From CBDFKB01 sp965248715 (GTDB lineage Bacteria > Pseudomonadota > Alphaproteobacteria > Rhizobiales > Rhizobiaceae), in the NCBI GenBank assembly GCA_965248715.1, contig CBDFKB010000007.1, forward strand, positions 248,001-312,000: a stretch of 64,000 nt of DNA, written 5' to 3'. Positions 52,844 through 62,084 of the stretch are shown in pieces (within the stretch, counting starts at the first letter, position 1; the number at the start of each line of letters is the position of its first letter). The notes below the pieces were generated by a model. It saw only the letters and a list, made by a program, of their open reading frames with translations. It was not told the origin of the DNA and ran no database searches. A program made the translations under genes and the position numbers.

Positions 52844-53383
52844 ATGCCAAACCCCCGTTTGCAGTTCCTATTGGCGGTAATTATCGCAACATTGCTGGCG
52901 ATCTGCGCACCCGCAAGCGCCGGCGAGGCGCGTTGGCCGCAATTGCGCGCGTTGTTGGCGGCCGCCGATCCGGTGCGAGGTAATATGTCAGCCGAATTGC
53001 CGACGAAGGGGCCGGTGATCGTTACCTTCTTTGCCTCTTGGTGCCCGCCCTGCCGCGATGAATTTGTCGAGCTTAACCAATTAGCGGCTAAAGGCGCCGA
53101 TACCACAATCATCGGCGTAAATTTGTTCGAGGACTTTGGCGGCGCCAAAGTACCAGCCCGCATGGAGCGGTTTCTCGACCATACCAGACCGCAATTTCCT
53201 TTGGTGGTCGGTTCACAGGAAATCCGCCTTGCCTTCGGCGCCATCGACCGTATTCCGAGTATTGTGGTTTTCGGCCGTTCCGGCGCCGAGGTCTGGCGTT
53301 TTCGCCACCAGCGCAATGCAACAAAGACCCACGCCAGCGGTGCCGAAATATCGGCGGCGGTGGCGCTGGCACAAGGTGGGTGA
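52844..53383 (+). CDS. TlpA-like periplasmic thioredoxin-fold protein
   Basis: A protein of about 179 residues with a signal peptide or anchor (LQFLLAVIIATLLAICAPASA) and a thioredoxin fold. The redox motif is SWCPPCRDEF at about residue 67, and a cis-Pro is present in IDRIPSIVVFG. TlpA/ResA-like proteins reduce or isomerise disulfides in the periplasm. ATG 52844 is preferred over the TTG two codons before. It follows doeA by 86 bp and has no obvious link to ectoine use. Confidence 0.85.
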   Translation: MPNPRLQFLLAVIIATLLAICAPASAGEARWPQLRALLAAADPVRGNMSAELPTKGPVIVTFFASWCPPCRDEFVELNQLAAKGADTTIIGVNLFEDFGGAKVPARMERFLDHTRPQFPLVVGSQEIRLAFGAIDRIPSIVVFGRSGAEVWRFRHQRNATKTHASGAEISAAVALAQGG

Positions 53384-53420
53384 GGTGAGTACCTGCCAAA
53401 TACCCTTCTTTTGGGTCCTA

Positions 53421-53531
53421 GGAGCAATCTCTCGTTTTTGCGTTCCTCAAATATTTCAACATATTATCCGGTACACGAAACTTCAAAATCACACCCAGCC
53501 CAACAAAATCGAGGGTTTTTAGAGGTACTCA
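53421..53531 (+). repeat. Dispersed repeat R2, isolated copy
   Basis: An almost identical copy of 384-493, here standing alone between the thioredoxin-like gene and the DUF302 gene. It ends AGAGGTACTCA. Confidence 0.7.
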
Positions 53532-53562
53532 GGCGCATCGCCACCACAACAAGGAGACGCAG

Positions 53563-54135
53563 ATGATGATGAATTTGCTATCGGGCCATCCGCACCTTAC
53601 CCGTATACCAACAGGGGTTATTAAATGGCAGTCCGCGATCTACCGTATGCAACGGGCGATCTGCTGGAGTTTCGCTATACTCGCGCTTGGGTACCTCACA
53701 AGTGGCGCCCGCGCCGAAATCACACAGCGACCGGGCTGGGTGATAATGCCGTCAGTTCACAACTATGCAACCCTGCTCGAACGTGTGGTCGCAGCGGCCA
53801 AAACCAAGAAGCTTGGCGTTGTCGCTCGGGCCTCGGCATCGGTTGGCGCTAAACAGGCGCTCGGCAAGACGATTGCCGGCAACACCGTGTTCGGGTTCTA
53901 TCATCCGCGCTACGCAGTGCCGATGCTGGAAGCCAGCATCGCCGCTGGCATTGAAGCACCGATCAGGGTCTATGTGACCGAAAACGATAATGGCACCGCG
54001 ACGCTTTCCTATAAAATCCCGTCCCATGTGTTTGCGCCCTATATGGAAGATGGCGGTGACAAATTGGCCGATCTTGCCAGCGAACTCGACGAATTGTTTG
54101 ATCAACTGGCAAAGGATGCGGTAAGCGGCAAATAG
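53563..54135 (+). CDS. DUF302 domain protein
   Basis: A 190-residue protein with a hydrophobic segment at about 31-50 (ICWSFAILALGYLTSGARA) that looks like a signal peptide or anchor, followed by a DUF302-like domain (YATLLERVVAAAKTKKLGVV, FGFYHPRYAVPMLEA). The function of DUF302 is unknown. ATG 53563 has a strong AAGGAGACGCAG site, but the N-terminal 28 residues before the hydrophobic part are unusual; ATG 53647 would place the signal at the start. It stands on its own between repeat R2 and a convergent small gene. Confidence 0.75.
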   Translation: MMMNLLSGHPHLTRIPTGVIKWQSAIYRMQRAICWSFAILALGYLTSGARAEITQRPGWVIMPSVHNYATLLERVVAAAKTKKLGVVARASASVGAKQALGKTIAGNTVFGFYHPRYAVPMLEASIAAGIEAPIRVYVTENDNGTATLSYKIPSHVFAPYMEDGGDKLADLASELDELFDQLAKDAVSGK

Positions 54136-54157
54136 CGTGGCTTTTGCCCGGGTTGGA

Positions 54158-54464
54158 TTACGGCGCCTGATCAACCAACACCCGCCCATCGACATGGCGG
54201 CCCGTTGCCGCCATATCGGTGGAGGCGGCACAGGACAGGCAATAGGGCACGTTGCGCCTGGCCGTTTCCTGCGCCAGCAGTCGGTCGGCATCGGGCGACA
54301 CAATATTGCACATGCCCATCGGCGTGATTGCAAATGGCACCCAGCAACCGCACGCATAGACTGAAGAACGCCAACCAAGAGGCCAAGGCAAGCGCAGCCA
54401 GGATGTGGCACGCGTCTGCCCGGTTTTGGCGCAGGCGCAATTTTGGAAAGAGAAAAGACTTCAT
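54158..54464 (-). pseudogene. Small Cys-rich exported protein, apparently frameshifted
   Basis: From ATG 54464 the frame gives a basic start and a hydrophobic segment (ILAALALASWLAFFS). Near 54362 the coding signal moves to another frame, which continues VYACGCWVPFAITPMGMCNI and ends ...GRHVDGRVLVDQAP at 54158. Joined, the two parts make a protein of about 100 residues with a signal peptide and several Cys residues. One extra or missing base around TTCTTCAGTC would explain it. This may be a real mutation, a sequencing error or a wrong reading on my part. Confidence 0.35.
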
Positions 54465-54580
54465 CGCAGTCTGCGGTCCGGCGCAACTAGAGCCCTTTTA
54501 ATGAATTCGGAGCCATTGTGTTGGCCAGCTAGCATAACCGCGCGCGATCTCCCTGAGATCCGATGGATTCAATTCAACGC

Positions 54581-56116
54581 TCATGATCGTCCTCGGTTTC
54601 CATTAAGCGGTGGGAACCGCGTGCGCGCTGCCGCCTCGGTCCAATCCATATGGTTTCTGACATATTCCGTAGATGCGTCACGCGGCGGATTATAGTCCCA
54701 ATGGGTCGCCTTACCCGCCGCCATCGCCGCATGTACCGCGCGGCGCTGTTTTTGCGTAGCGATCACGTCACCGCGCAATTGTTCGCTGTCCCAGCGTTCG
54801 GCGACCTCGGCAGCAAACCTTGCAGCGATTTCCATGTGCTGCGGATCCGCCGCCAGATTGTTGGTTTCCTCAGGGTCGGCGGCAAGATCAAACAACATCG
54901 GTGGATCGACATCGCAATGGATATATTTGTATGGCCCGCGGCGGATCATGAACACCGGATGCGAGGTCATTTCCGCGCAATATTCGCCGATTGCCTCGTC
55001 CACATCATCATTGCCGCCCCTTGCTAGCGGCAATAGCGAGCGGCCGTCGATCGGCTGGCCTAACTGCGGCCATTGGTCCGCTTCGCCGGCGGCGATGTCG
55101 ATAAGCGTTGGCAATATGTCGACCAACGAACAGGCGTTTGTCACCCTACCGTGACGAATGCCCGGACCAGCCATAATCAGCGGCACCCGGGCAGAATGTT
55201 CGAAGAAATTCATCTTGTACCAAAGCCCGCGCTCACCCAACATATCGCCATGGTCGGCGGTGACGATGACAATTGTGTTGTCGAGCAGTTTGGCTTCGGT
55301 CAGTGTCGTGACCAGTTCACCGACCTTGGCGTCGAAATATGAAACGTTGGCATAGTAGGCGTGACGGGCGTTGCGCACCTGGTCTTTACTAATTTTACTG
55401 GTCGAAGCCTCAATACCGTCCATCAACCGGCGCGTAAACGGGTCCAGCGCGCTATCGCCGATGACCGGTTTGGGCATGTCGATTGCTTCAGGCCGGTACA
55501 AATCCCACCAGTCGTGGCGGGCCACATATGGGTCATGCGGGTGGATAAAACTTGCCACCATGCAGAACGGGCTCGAACCCTCACGCGCATAGTCGAACAG
55601 TTTGCGTTTGGCGAAAAAGCCGACCTCCTCGTCATAGTCGATCTGGAACGTGGTCGCCGCGACACCGGCTTCGCGCACCGAATCCATATTGTGGTACCAT
55701 TTGTCGATGCGCTCGTCGGGCAATTCCCAATCAGGCGTCCAGGCATAGTCGGATGGGTAGATGTCGGTGGTGATGCGCTCGTCGAAACCGTGCAATTGGT
55801 CGGGCCCAACAAAATGCATCTTGCCCGACAAACAGGTGCGATAACCCATCAACTTTAGATAGTGGGCGAAGGTCGGGATTGCAGCCGGAAACTCGCTGGC
55901 ATTGTCGTATGCTGCGATGCGGGAAATCAATTGCCCGGCCATGAACGAAAAACGGGACGGCGCACAAAGGGGCGAGTTGCAATAAGCAGCGTCAAATCGG
56001 GCGCCGCGCGCGGCCAGCGCTGTCATATGCGGCGTCTTGACCAAAGGATGCCCGTAAGCCCCGGTAAATTGCGGTGCCAACTGGTCGGCCATAATCAATA
56101 CAATGTTGGGCCGCAT
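54581..56116 (-). CDS. betC: Choline-sulfatase
   Basis: A 511-residue type I sulfatase that releases sulfate from choline-O-sulfate to give choline. The formylglycine motif is SPLCAPSRFSFMAGQ (Cys53 region), with metal ligands in MADQL and TADHGDMLGE, and GKMHFVGPDQLHGF, which is highly typical of BetC. The C-terminal part (EYVRNHMDWTEAAARTRFPP) matches the choline-sulfatase tail. The other bet genes are not adjacent. It fits the solute-catabolism theme of this region. Confidence 0.9.
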   Translation of the reverse strand: MRPNIVLIMADQLAPQFTGAYGHPLVKTPHMTALAARGARFDAAYCNSPLCAPSRFSFMAGQLISRIAAYDNASEFPAAIPTFAHYLKLMGYRTCLSGKMHFVGPDQLHGFDERITTDIYPSDYAWTPDWELPDERIDKWYHNMDSVREAGVAATTFQIDYDEEVGFFAKRKLFDYAREGSSPFCMVASFIHPHDPYVARHDWWDLYRPEAIDMPKPVIGDSALDPFTRRLMDGIEASTSKISKDQVRNARHAYYANVSYFDAKVGELVTTLTEAKLLDNTIVIVTADHGDMLGERGLWYKMNFFEHSARVPLIMAGPGIRHGRVTNACSLVDILPTLIDIAAGEADQWPQLGQPIDGRSLLPLARGGNDDVDEAIGEYCAEMTSHPVFMIRRGPYKYIHCDVDPPMLFDLAADPEETNNLAADPQHMEIAARFAAEVAERWDSEQLRGDVIATQKQRRAVHAAMAAGKATHWDYNPPRDASTEYVRNHMDWTEAAARTRFPPLNGNRGRS

Positions 56117-56410
56117 CGCGATTTCTCCCCAGGTTTTGTCGGTCGACCCAAACCGAGTGACCTGATGTGATCATGGTTTGTAAAGTCGCCGGCGAAATGA
56201 AAATTATTTACTGCTCTATCCAGAAAGCTGACCTGGTTAGCCGTCAAGCCATCTTTATACAATGTGCCTACAGATTTGTTGGTCAGAAACGCAGGAGTGG
56301 CCGCGAAGTGTCAACAATTTGAAGGCTTTCGACCCATCCGGGGTAAATCCGCCGGTCCTTTCAGGTTAGCAGGGAAGGCTTTTGTGATCCCAACCACGCT
56401 TGAAAGGTGC

Positions 56411-56653
56411 CAAGCGCTTGTCACGAAGCGTAGGATTTGCTTCGTCGCGCTATCTCTTTGTTTTGTCGCGTATTCTTATCCGAAAACCGCTACACACTTT
56501 TCGGGAATACGCTCTTTGTTTATGCGTGTCATTTTTCCCAAAACCGCTGCCCACTTTTGGGTGACACGCTCTAGCCGTCCCTTGCGCGTGTATTTTGCCA
56601 TGCAAACTCTTCCTTTCAAACCGAATTGCATGGGAATAATAACACGCTCTAAT
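56411..56653 (+). repeat. Array of three REP-like units (R1 type)
   Basis: Three successive units: one with the palindrome GCGTATTC/GAATACGC (to about 56514), one with GCGTGTCA/TGACACGC (to 56574), and one with CCATGCAA/TTGCATGG and GCGTGTTATT-like arms (to about 56653). The first 50 bp match the start of R1 elsewhere. The array ends 33 bp before eutB. The DNA from 56117 to 56410 holds nothing recognisable. Confidence 0.6.
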
Positions 56654-56685
56654 GGTTAGCGATTGCCGTTCGCAAAGGAAATGCA

Positions 56686-57708
56686 ATGAACCAATCCGCT
56701 GCGATGCCGGTGCTGGCCGACATCTTCGCCGCCCGCGACACCATTTCCGGCGTTGCCGACAATACGCCGTTGGTGCCGTCATTGTTCATGACCAAGGCGG
56801 CAGGGCAGGAATTCCTGTTGAAATTGGAAAACATGCAGCCGATCGGCGCCTTCAAGCTGCGCGGTGCGGTCAATGCGGTAATGAACTTGCCACACGATGT
56901 CGACGGCGTGACCTGTTGCTCGACCGGTAATCACGGTCGCGGTATCGCTTATGCAGCGCTAAAGCGCGGTATCCGGGCGGTGATCTGCATGTCGTCGCTG
57001 GTGCCTAAGGTCAAGGTCGACGGCATCAAGGCGCTTGGTGCAGAGGTCAAAATTGTTGGCCAAAATCAGGATGATGCGCTGGTCGCGTCACAACGCCTTT
57101 GCCAGTCCGAGGGGCTAATCGAGGTTTCACCGTTTGACGACCCGGCAGTGATCGCCGGCCAGGGTACGATTGGTTTGGAGATGCTTGTCGCTCGGCCCGA
57201 CCTTGATACTATCCTGGTGCCGCTTTCCGGCGGTGGGTTAGCGGCCGGGGTAGCACTGGCAGCCAAATCGATCAAGCCGGACATCAAGGTGATTGGCATT
57301 TCGATGGATCGCGGCCCGGCCATGCATTTATCGATCGCCGCCGGCCGGCCGGTCGAAGTTGAAGAGGTGGCAAGCCTGGCCGACAGTCTTGGCGGCGGCA
57401 TTGGCATGGAAAACAAATTGTCGTTTCCGCTTTGCCGCGACCTGCTCGATTATACGGTGCTGGTGAGCGAAGCGGAAATCTATCACGCCCTACAAGTGCT
57501 TTACTACGAAGACCGGATCATCGCCGAAGGTGCCTGTGTGGTTGGTCTGGCGGCAACCCTTGCCGGTAAATTGCCAGCACCCAATGGCCCGGTTGGCACC
57601 ATCATCACTGGGCGCAATGTGGATATGGCGATGTTTACCGATATCGTCACCGGCCGTGATGTTGTGCTCGGAGACTTTGTGGTGAAGGGAAAACCCTATG
57701 GCCCATGA
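56686..57708 (+). CDS. eutB: Hydroxyectoine utilisation dehydratase EutB
   Basis: A 340-residue PLP enzyme of the threonine dehydratase fold. The PLP-binding Lys is in QPIGAFKLRGA and the phosphate-binding loop is SGGGLAAG. EutB is thought to remove water from hydroxyectoine-derived intermediates so they can enter the ectoine route. GGAAATGCA precedes the ATG. The gene overlaps eutC by 11 bp. General threonine dehydratase is an alternative, but the eutC neighbour and doeA nearby favour EutB. Confidence 0.87.
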   Translation: MNQSAAMPVLADIFAARDTISGVADNTPLVPSLFMTKAAGQEFLLKLENMQPIGAFKLRGAVNAVMNLPHDVDGVTCCSTGNHGRGIAYAALKRGIRAVICMSSLVPKVKVDGIKALGAEVKIVGQNQDDALVASQRLCQSEGLIEVSPFDDPAVIAGQGTIGLEMLVARPDLDTILVPLSGGGLAAGVALAAKSIKPDIKVIGISMDRGPAMHLSIAAGRPVEVEEVASLADSLGGGIGMENKLSFPLCRDLLDYTVLVSEAEIYHALQVLYYEDRIIAEGACVVGLAATLAGKLPAPNGPVGTIITGRNVDMAMFTDIVTGRDVVLGDFVVKGKPYGP

Positions 57709-58690
57709 TGTTGCGATCCTGACCGAGGCTGAATTGCGCAGCGCAGTGCCATTGGACCTAAGCGCCATCGATGTAGTTGAGCAGGCATTTGCAGCGCTGG
57801 CATCCGGCCAAGTGGTAATGCCGCCGATCTTGTCGATGCAATTGCCGACGGTTAATGGCGAGGTCGACGTTAAGACAGCCTTTATTCCCGGTTTCGACGG
57901 CTTTGCGATCAAAGTTAGCCCAGGCTTTTTCGACAATCCGAAACTGGGCTTGGCGAGCCTAAACGGATTGATGATGGTGTTTTCCGCCAAGACCGGGCTG
58001 GTCGAAGCGGTGCTGCTTGATAACGGTTATTTGACCGATGTTCGCACCGCCGCAGCCGGCGCTGTTGCGGCCAAGTATTTGGCGCCAACCAAGGTCGAGA
58101 CTGCCGGCGTTATTGGCAGCGGCCAACAGGCGCGGTTGCAGATGATAGCGGCCCATTTGGTGCGGCCGTTTTCGCGAGCGCTGGTATATGGCCGCGATAT
58201 GGCTAAGGCACGCGCATGCGCTGACGATCTGGGCACAGCGCTTGGCATTAAGGCGACGGCGGTGGCGAATGCGGGTGAACTGGTGGCCGCAAGCCAACTA
58301 GTGATTACTACAACGCCGGCGCGCCAACCGGTGTTGTCGGCCAATTGGCTGCACCAAGGTCTGCACATCACCGCAATGGGTTCTGATCAGGCCGGCAAAA
58401 ATGAGATCGATCCGTTGGCGCTCAGCGCCGCCGATGCTTATTTTTGCGATCGGGTCAGCCAGTGTGAATTATTGGGCGAATTGCGCGCGGCGATTGAAGC
58501 CAATGTTTGGGACAAGGCCAGGCCAGCAGAATTAGGACAGGTGATCGCCGGCAAGTCACCTGGTCGGACCAGCGACGATCAAATTACCATTTGCGACCTG
58601 ACCGGCACCGGCGCCCAGGATATGGCGATCGCCAGCCATGCCCGCACCGCAGTGGGCAAAACCGGTGCCGGAACTATTATTGAGACATGA
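57698..58690 (+). CDS. eutC: Ectoine utilisation protein EutC (ornithine cyclodeaminase family)
   Basis: A 330-residue protein of the ornithine cyclodeaminase/mu-crystallin family. The NAD-binding motif is AGVIGSGQQARLQ near residue 130, with FAIKVSPGFFDN and LTDVRTAAAGAVAAKYLA before it. EutC acts with EutB in hydroxyectoine breakdown; its precise reaction is not well established. It overlaps the eutB end and is followed after 13 bp by the agmatine-deiminase-like gene. Confidence 0.87.
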   Translation: MAHDVAILTEAELRSAVPLDLSAIDVVEQAFAALASGQVVMPPILSMQLPTVNGEVDVKTAFIPGFDGFAIKVSPGFFDNPKLGLASLNGLMMVFSAKTGLVEAVLLDNGYLTDVRTAAAGAVAAKYLAPTKVETAGVIGSGQQARLQMIAAHLVRPFSRALVYGRDMAKARACADDLGTALGIKATAVANAGELVAASQLVITTTPARQPVLSANWLHQGLHITAMGSDQAGKNEIDPLALSAADAYFCDRVSQCELLGELRAAIEANVWDKARPAELGQVIAGKSPGRTSDDQITICDLTGTGAQDMAIASHARTAVGKTGAGTIIET

Positions 58691-58703
58691 AGGAAATTGC
58701 CCG

Positions 58704-59816
58704 ATGATTTCAAGACGCGAAATTTGCAAATCGGTGGCGATAGGCGCGATGGCAGGGCTTGCCGGCTTGTCTGCGGATCCGGTCCGCGCTGGTACCACCG
58801 GCATGACTAACGGTCGCTACCGATTGCCGGAGGAGGCCGGCCCACATTTGCGCACCTTCATGCAGTGGCCGGTCAACCGCCTGGTCTACAATGATCCGGT
58901 CTTTCTTGGCATGCAGCAGCAGGTAATCGCCGATATCGCCAATGCAATTTCCGATTTCGAGCCGGTGGTCATGTTGATGGACGCGGCCCACGAGCATGCA
59001 GCACGGCGCAAACTTGCCGCAGTTGTCGAGATCTGGGACATCGCCACCGACGATCTGTGGTGTCGCGATAGCGGGCCGCTTTTCGTTATCGACGCCAGCG
59101 GGAACCTCGCCATATCCGATTTCAATTTCAACGGCTGGGGCGGCAAGCAGGTACATGGCAATGACGGCCGGATCGCAAGACGGGTGGCCGAGCGGCTGGG
59201 CTTGCCGATTGTCGAGACTGGACTGGTTGGCGAGGCGGGTGGGATCGAAGCCGATGGCGCGGGAACCCTCATGGCCCACGAGAGCAGCTGGGTGATCGCC
59301 AATCGCAACCAATTGCCCAAAGCCGAAATCGAGCAGCGGTTACTGGAAGCACTTGGCGGTGAAACCATGATCTGGGCGCCGGGCATTAAGGGGCTCGACA
59401 TTACCGACTATCACATCGACGCGCTTGCAAGGTTCCCGAAATCGGGTAATGTTTTAATCCAGCTACCCGGCAAAATTTATCCAGGCGATCCCTGGTCGGC
59501 GGCGGCCTATGAGACCTACGAAATCTTGCAGCACGCGAACGATGCCAGCGGCAATCCACTCAAGCTGGTGGTGGTGCCGGAACCCTATCACACAAGGGTC
59601 AAATCCGAGGATTTTGTTGCCTCTTATGTCAATTACTATGTCTGCAACGGCGCGGTACTTGCGGCCCAGTTCGGCGATAAAGAGACTGACCGAGAAGCGG
59701 CTGACACTTTGGCGAAGTTATATCCGGGCCGCGAGATCGTGATGCTAAACGTCGATCCGTTGGGCGAGACCGGTGGCGGCATTCATTGCGCGACCCAACA
59801 ACAACCGGCGGTTTGA
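58704..59816 (+). CDS. Tat-exported agmatine deiminase family protein
   Basis: A 370-residue protein of the agmatine deiminase/porphyromonas-type PAD family. The N-terminus has a twin-arginine signal (SRREICKSVAIGAMAGLAGL, then ADPVRAG). The deiminase domain has WCRDSGPLFV, the His region GLDITDYHIDALARF and the catalytic Cys in GGGIHCATQQQPA. These enzymes hydrolyse guanidino groups to ureido groups and ammonia. ATG 58704 has AAGGAAATTGCCC upstream, while the longer frame has no signal. The export signal is unusual for the family. Its place in the eutBC operon suggests a substrate linked to ectoine or another imported amine, which is an inference. Confidence 0.85.
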   Translation: MISRREICKSVAIGAMAGLAGLSADPVRAGTTGMTNGRYRLPEEAGPHLRTFMQWPVNRLVYNDPVFLGMQQQVIADIANAISDFEPVVMLMDAAHEHAARRKLAAVVEIWDIATDDLWCRDSGPLFVIDASGNLAISDFNFNGWGGKQVHGNDGRIARRVAERLGLPIVETGLVGEAGGIEADGAGTLMAHESSWVIANRNQLPKAEIEQRLLEALGGETMIWAPGIKGLDITDYHIDALARFPKSGNVLIQLPGKIYPGDPWSAAAYETYEILQHANDASGNPLKLVVVPEPYHTRVKSEDFVASYVNYYVCNGAVLAAQFGDKETDREAADTLAKLYPGREIVMLNVDPLGETGGGIHCATQQQPAV

Positions 59817-59844
59817 CGGCGATGCGGGGAAAGGCGGAATTTGA

Positions 59845-60276
59845 ATGACCAGCAAAGCTTCGCAACGGGTAGTAGACGGGTTTTACGGCCAGGGATTTAT
59901 GGCAACCCTTGGCGCCGAATTGCTCCAGGCCGGCGGCGGCACTTGCAACGTCAAGATGCCGTTTTCTGAGGCGGTCACCCAACAGCACGGATTTTTCCAC
60001 GGCGGGGTGGTGGCGACCCTTGCCGACAGCGCGGCCGGATTTGCCGCCTTTGCGCTGATGGACGAGCACCAACAACCGCTGACGGTTGAGTTCAAGATCA
60101 ATTTGCTGGCGCCCGCCATCGGCGACGCCCTGGTCGCCCGGGCCAAGGTGGAAAGACACGGGCGCAGCATTCACCATGTGCGCTCGGACGTCTACGCGAT
60201 CACCGGCGAGACGGAAGTGCTGATCGCGATGGCGATCGTCACTATCAAGGCGACGACGATCAAACGCCAGCCGTAA
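59845..60276 (+). CDS. PaaI-type hotdog thioesterase
   Basis: A 143-residue hotdog-fold acyl-CoA thioesterase of the PaaI/YdiI type. The block TQQHGFFHGGVVATLADSAA carries the conserved His-Gly and the catalytic Asp region, followed by TVEFKINLLAPA. Substrate cannot be told from the sequence. It lies 28 bp after the deiminase gene and ends the eutB-eutC operon; the long palindrome at 60311 follows. Confidence 0.87.
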   Translation: MTSKASQRVVDGFYGQGFMATLGAELLQAGGGTCNVKMPFSEAVTQQHGFFHGGVVATLADSAAGFAAFALMDEHQQPLTVEFKINLLAPAIGDALVARAKVERHGRSIHHVRSDVYAITGETEVLIAMAIVTIKATTIKRQP

Positions 60277-60310
60277 TAAGATATTCCAACACCGGGCGTC
60301 TGGTGAAGTT

Positions 60311-60366
60311 ATACCAAGGGAAGCTAATATTGACTCATATGGGTCAATATTAACTTCCCTTGGTAT
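60311..60366. terminator. 56-bp palindrome between convergent genes
   Basis: ATACCAAGGGAAG...TAATATTGAC and GTCAATATTA...CTTCCCTTGGTAT form an almost perfect inverted repeat with a short centre. It begins 35 bp after the thioesterase stop and touches the glpK stop codon. Placement suits a bidirectional transcription stop, though no T-tract follows. Confidence 0.6.
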
Positions 60367-61865
60367 TAGTCCTGCCGCGTCAATGTACGCTCAACCGCGT
60401 CGCGCCAACCGGCCAGTTTGCCGGTACGGGTATCCGCGTTCATTTTCGGTGAGAACCGGGTCTGCAACGCCCAATTATCGGCAAACCCATCGCGGTCGGG
60501 CCAAATGTCGGCATAGGAAGCGGCCAGCCATGCGGCACCGAGCGCCGTGGTTTCCAAGATCGCCGGCCGGTCGACAGGAGCGTCCAGCATGTCGGCCAGG
60601 CACTGCATGGTCCAGTTCGATGCCACCATGCCGCCATCTACCCTGAGCACAGTTTGACCCTTGCCGGCACTGGGCCAGTCGCGGTGCATGGCATCGAGTA
60701 GATCATGGGTCTGGTAGCAAACCGATTCCAGTGCCGCGCGGGTGATTTCGTTAGGCCCGGTGCCGCGGGTCAGCCCGTAAAGTGCGCCGCGCGCTTCGGC
60801 ATCCCACCAAGGCGCGCCAAGCCCTACAAAGGCCGGAACCAGATACACGCGCTGGTTTTCGTCGGCGCGCTCGGCCATTGCGCCGCTTTCAGCCGCATCA
60901 GCCATCAAACCAAGCCCGTCGCGCAGCCATTGCACGGTGGCGCCGGCCATGAAGATCGATCCTTCGAGTGCATAAGTGGTTTCACCGTTAAGGCGATAGG
61001 CGATGGTGGTCAGCAAGCGGTTATTGGACGCGATCATGTCGGTGCCGGTGTTAAGCAGCGCGAAACATCCGGTGCCATAGGTCGCCTTCATCATGCCGGG
61101 CTTGAAACAGGCATTGCCGATCGCTGCCGCCTGCTGGTCGCCGGCAACCCCGAGGATCGGGATTTCGGCCCCGAAGATCGAATGTTTTGTGGTGCCAAAT
61201 TCGCCGGCACTGTCAAGCACCTTGGGCAAAATCGATTGCGGAATGTCCAAAATGTCGAGCAATTCCTCGTCCCAGCAATTGTCGATGATGTTGTACACAA
61301 GCGTGCGCGAGGCGTTGGTGGCATCGGTGACATGGCGAACGCCACCGGTTAGCCGCCAGATCAAATAAGCATCGACCGTGCCGGCGGCGATAGTGCCGGC
61401 ATTTGCCTTCTCGCGCAGGCCCTCTACATTATCGAGCAGCCAAGCGAGCTTGGTGCCGGAGAAATAAGGGTCAAGCAGCAGCCCGGTTTTCCTGGTAAAT
61501 GTCGGCTCATGACCGGCCTGTTTGAGCTCGGCGCAGATTGCCGCGGTGCGCCGATCCTGCCATACGATTGCCCGATGCAGGGCCGCGCCGGTTTCACGGT
61601 CCCACACGAGGATGGTTTCGCGCTGATTGGTGATGGCGATGGCGCCGATCGCCGACGCCTCGATGCCGGCCTTCGAAATTGCGGTCCGGCAGGTGGTGAC
61701 TACGCTTTGCCAGATGTCCTCGGCGTCGTGCTCAACCCAGCCGGGTTGGGGAAAATGCTGCGCAAACTCCTGCTGGCCGACGCCAACAATGGTCTGGTTT
61801 CCGTCAAACAGCAGCGCCCGCGAAGAGGTGGTGCCCTGATCGATCGCCAATACATATCCAGCCAT
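60366..61865 (-). CDS. glpK: Glycerol kinase
   Basis: A 499-residue FGGY-family kinase that makes glycerol-3-phosphate from glycerol and ATP. The N-terminal phosphate loop is AIDQGTTSSRALLFD, with NQRETILVWDRETG, the substrate region WQDRRTA and AGDQQAAAIGNACF. The C-terminal ATP part has LRVDGGMVASNWTMQ. Length is normal. No glycerol transporter or glpD is adjacent, so it appears as a single gene. Confidence 0.96.
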   Translation of the reverse strand: MAGYVLAIDQGTTSSRALLFDGNQTIVGVGQQEFAQHFPQPGWVEHDAEDIWQSVVTTCRTAISKAGIEASAIGAIAITNQRETILVWDRETGAALHRAIVWQDRRTAAICAELKQAGHEPTFTRKTGLLLDPYFSGTKLAWLLDNVEGLREKANAGTIAAGTVDAYLIWRLTGGVRHVTDATNASRTLVYNIIDNCWDEELLDILDIPQSILPKVLDSAGEFGTTKHSIFGAEIPILGVAGDQQAAAIGNACFKPGMMKATYGTGCFALLNTGTDMIASNNRLLTTIAYRLNGETTYALEGSIFMAGATVQWLRDGLGLMADAAESGAMAERADENQRVYLVPAFVGLGAPWWDAEARGALYGLTRGTGPNEITRAALESVCYQTHDLLDAMHRDWPSAGKGQTVLRVDGGMVASNWTMQCLADMLDAPVDRPAILETTALGAAWLAASYADIWPDRDGFADNWALQTRFSPKMNADTRTGKLAGWRDAVERTLTRQD

Positions 61866-62084
61866 ATTGCCTTATCCCGGTTGGTGATCTTTATTGGTTT
61901 GGTGTTCGCCGTTTACGTCAAACGGTTGGCGCCAGAATGGAGCGAAGTGGCGGCGCTTGCAATCGTCTATTGCAGGTTGCAGCAATCAACGGCGAACGGC
62001 GGCGCCAATCACGATCGCCACTTGCAATGCCGGGCTGGCCATGCAGTTTATCGGAACAAAATGTGGACCCAAAGGAATGGCGCC

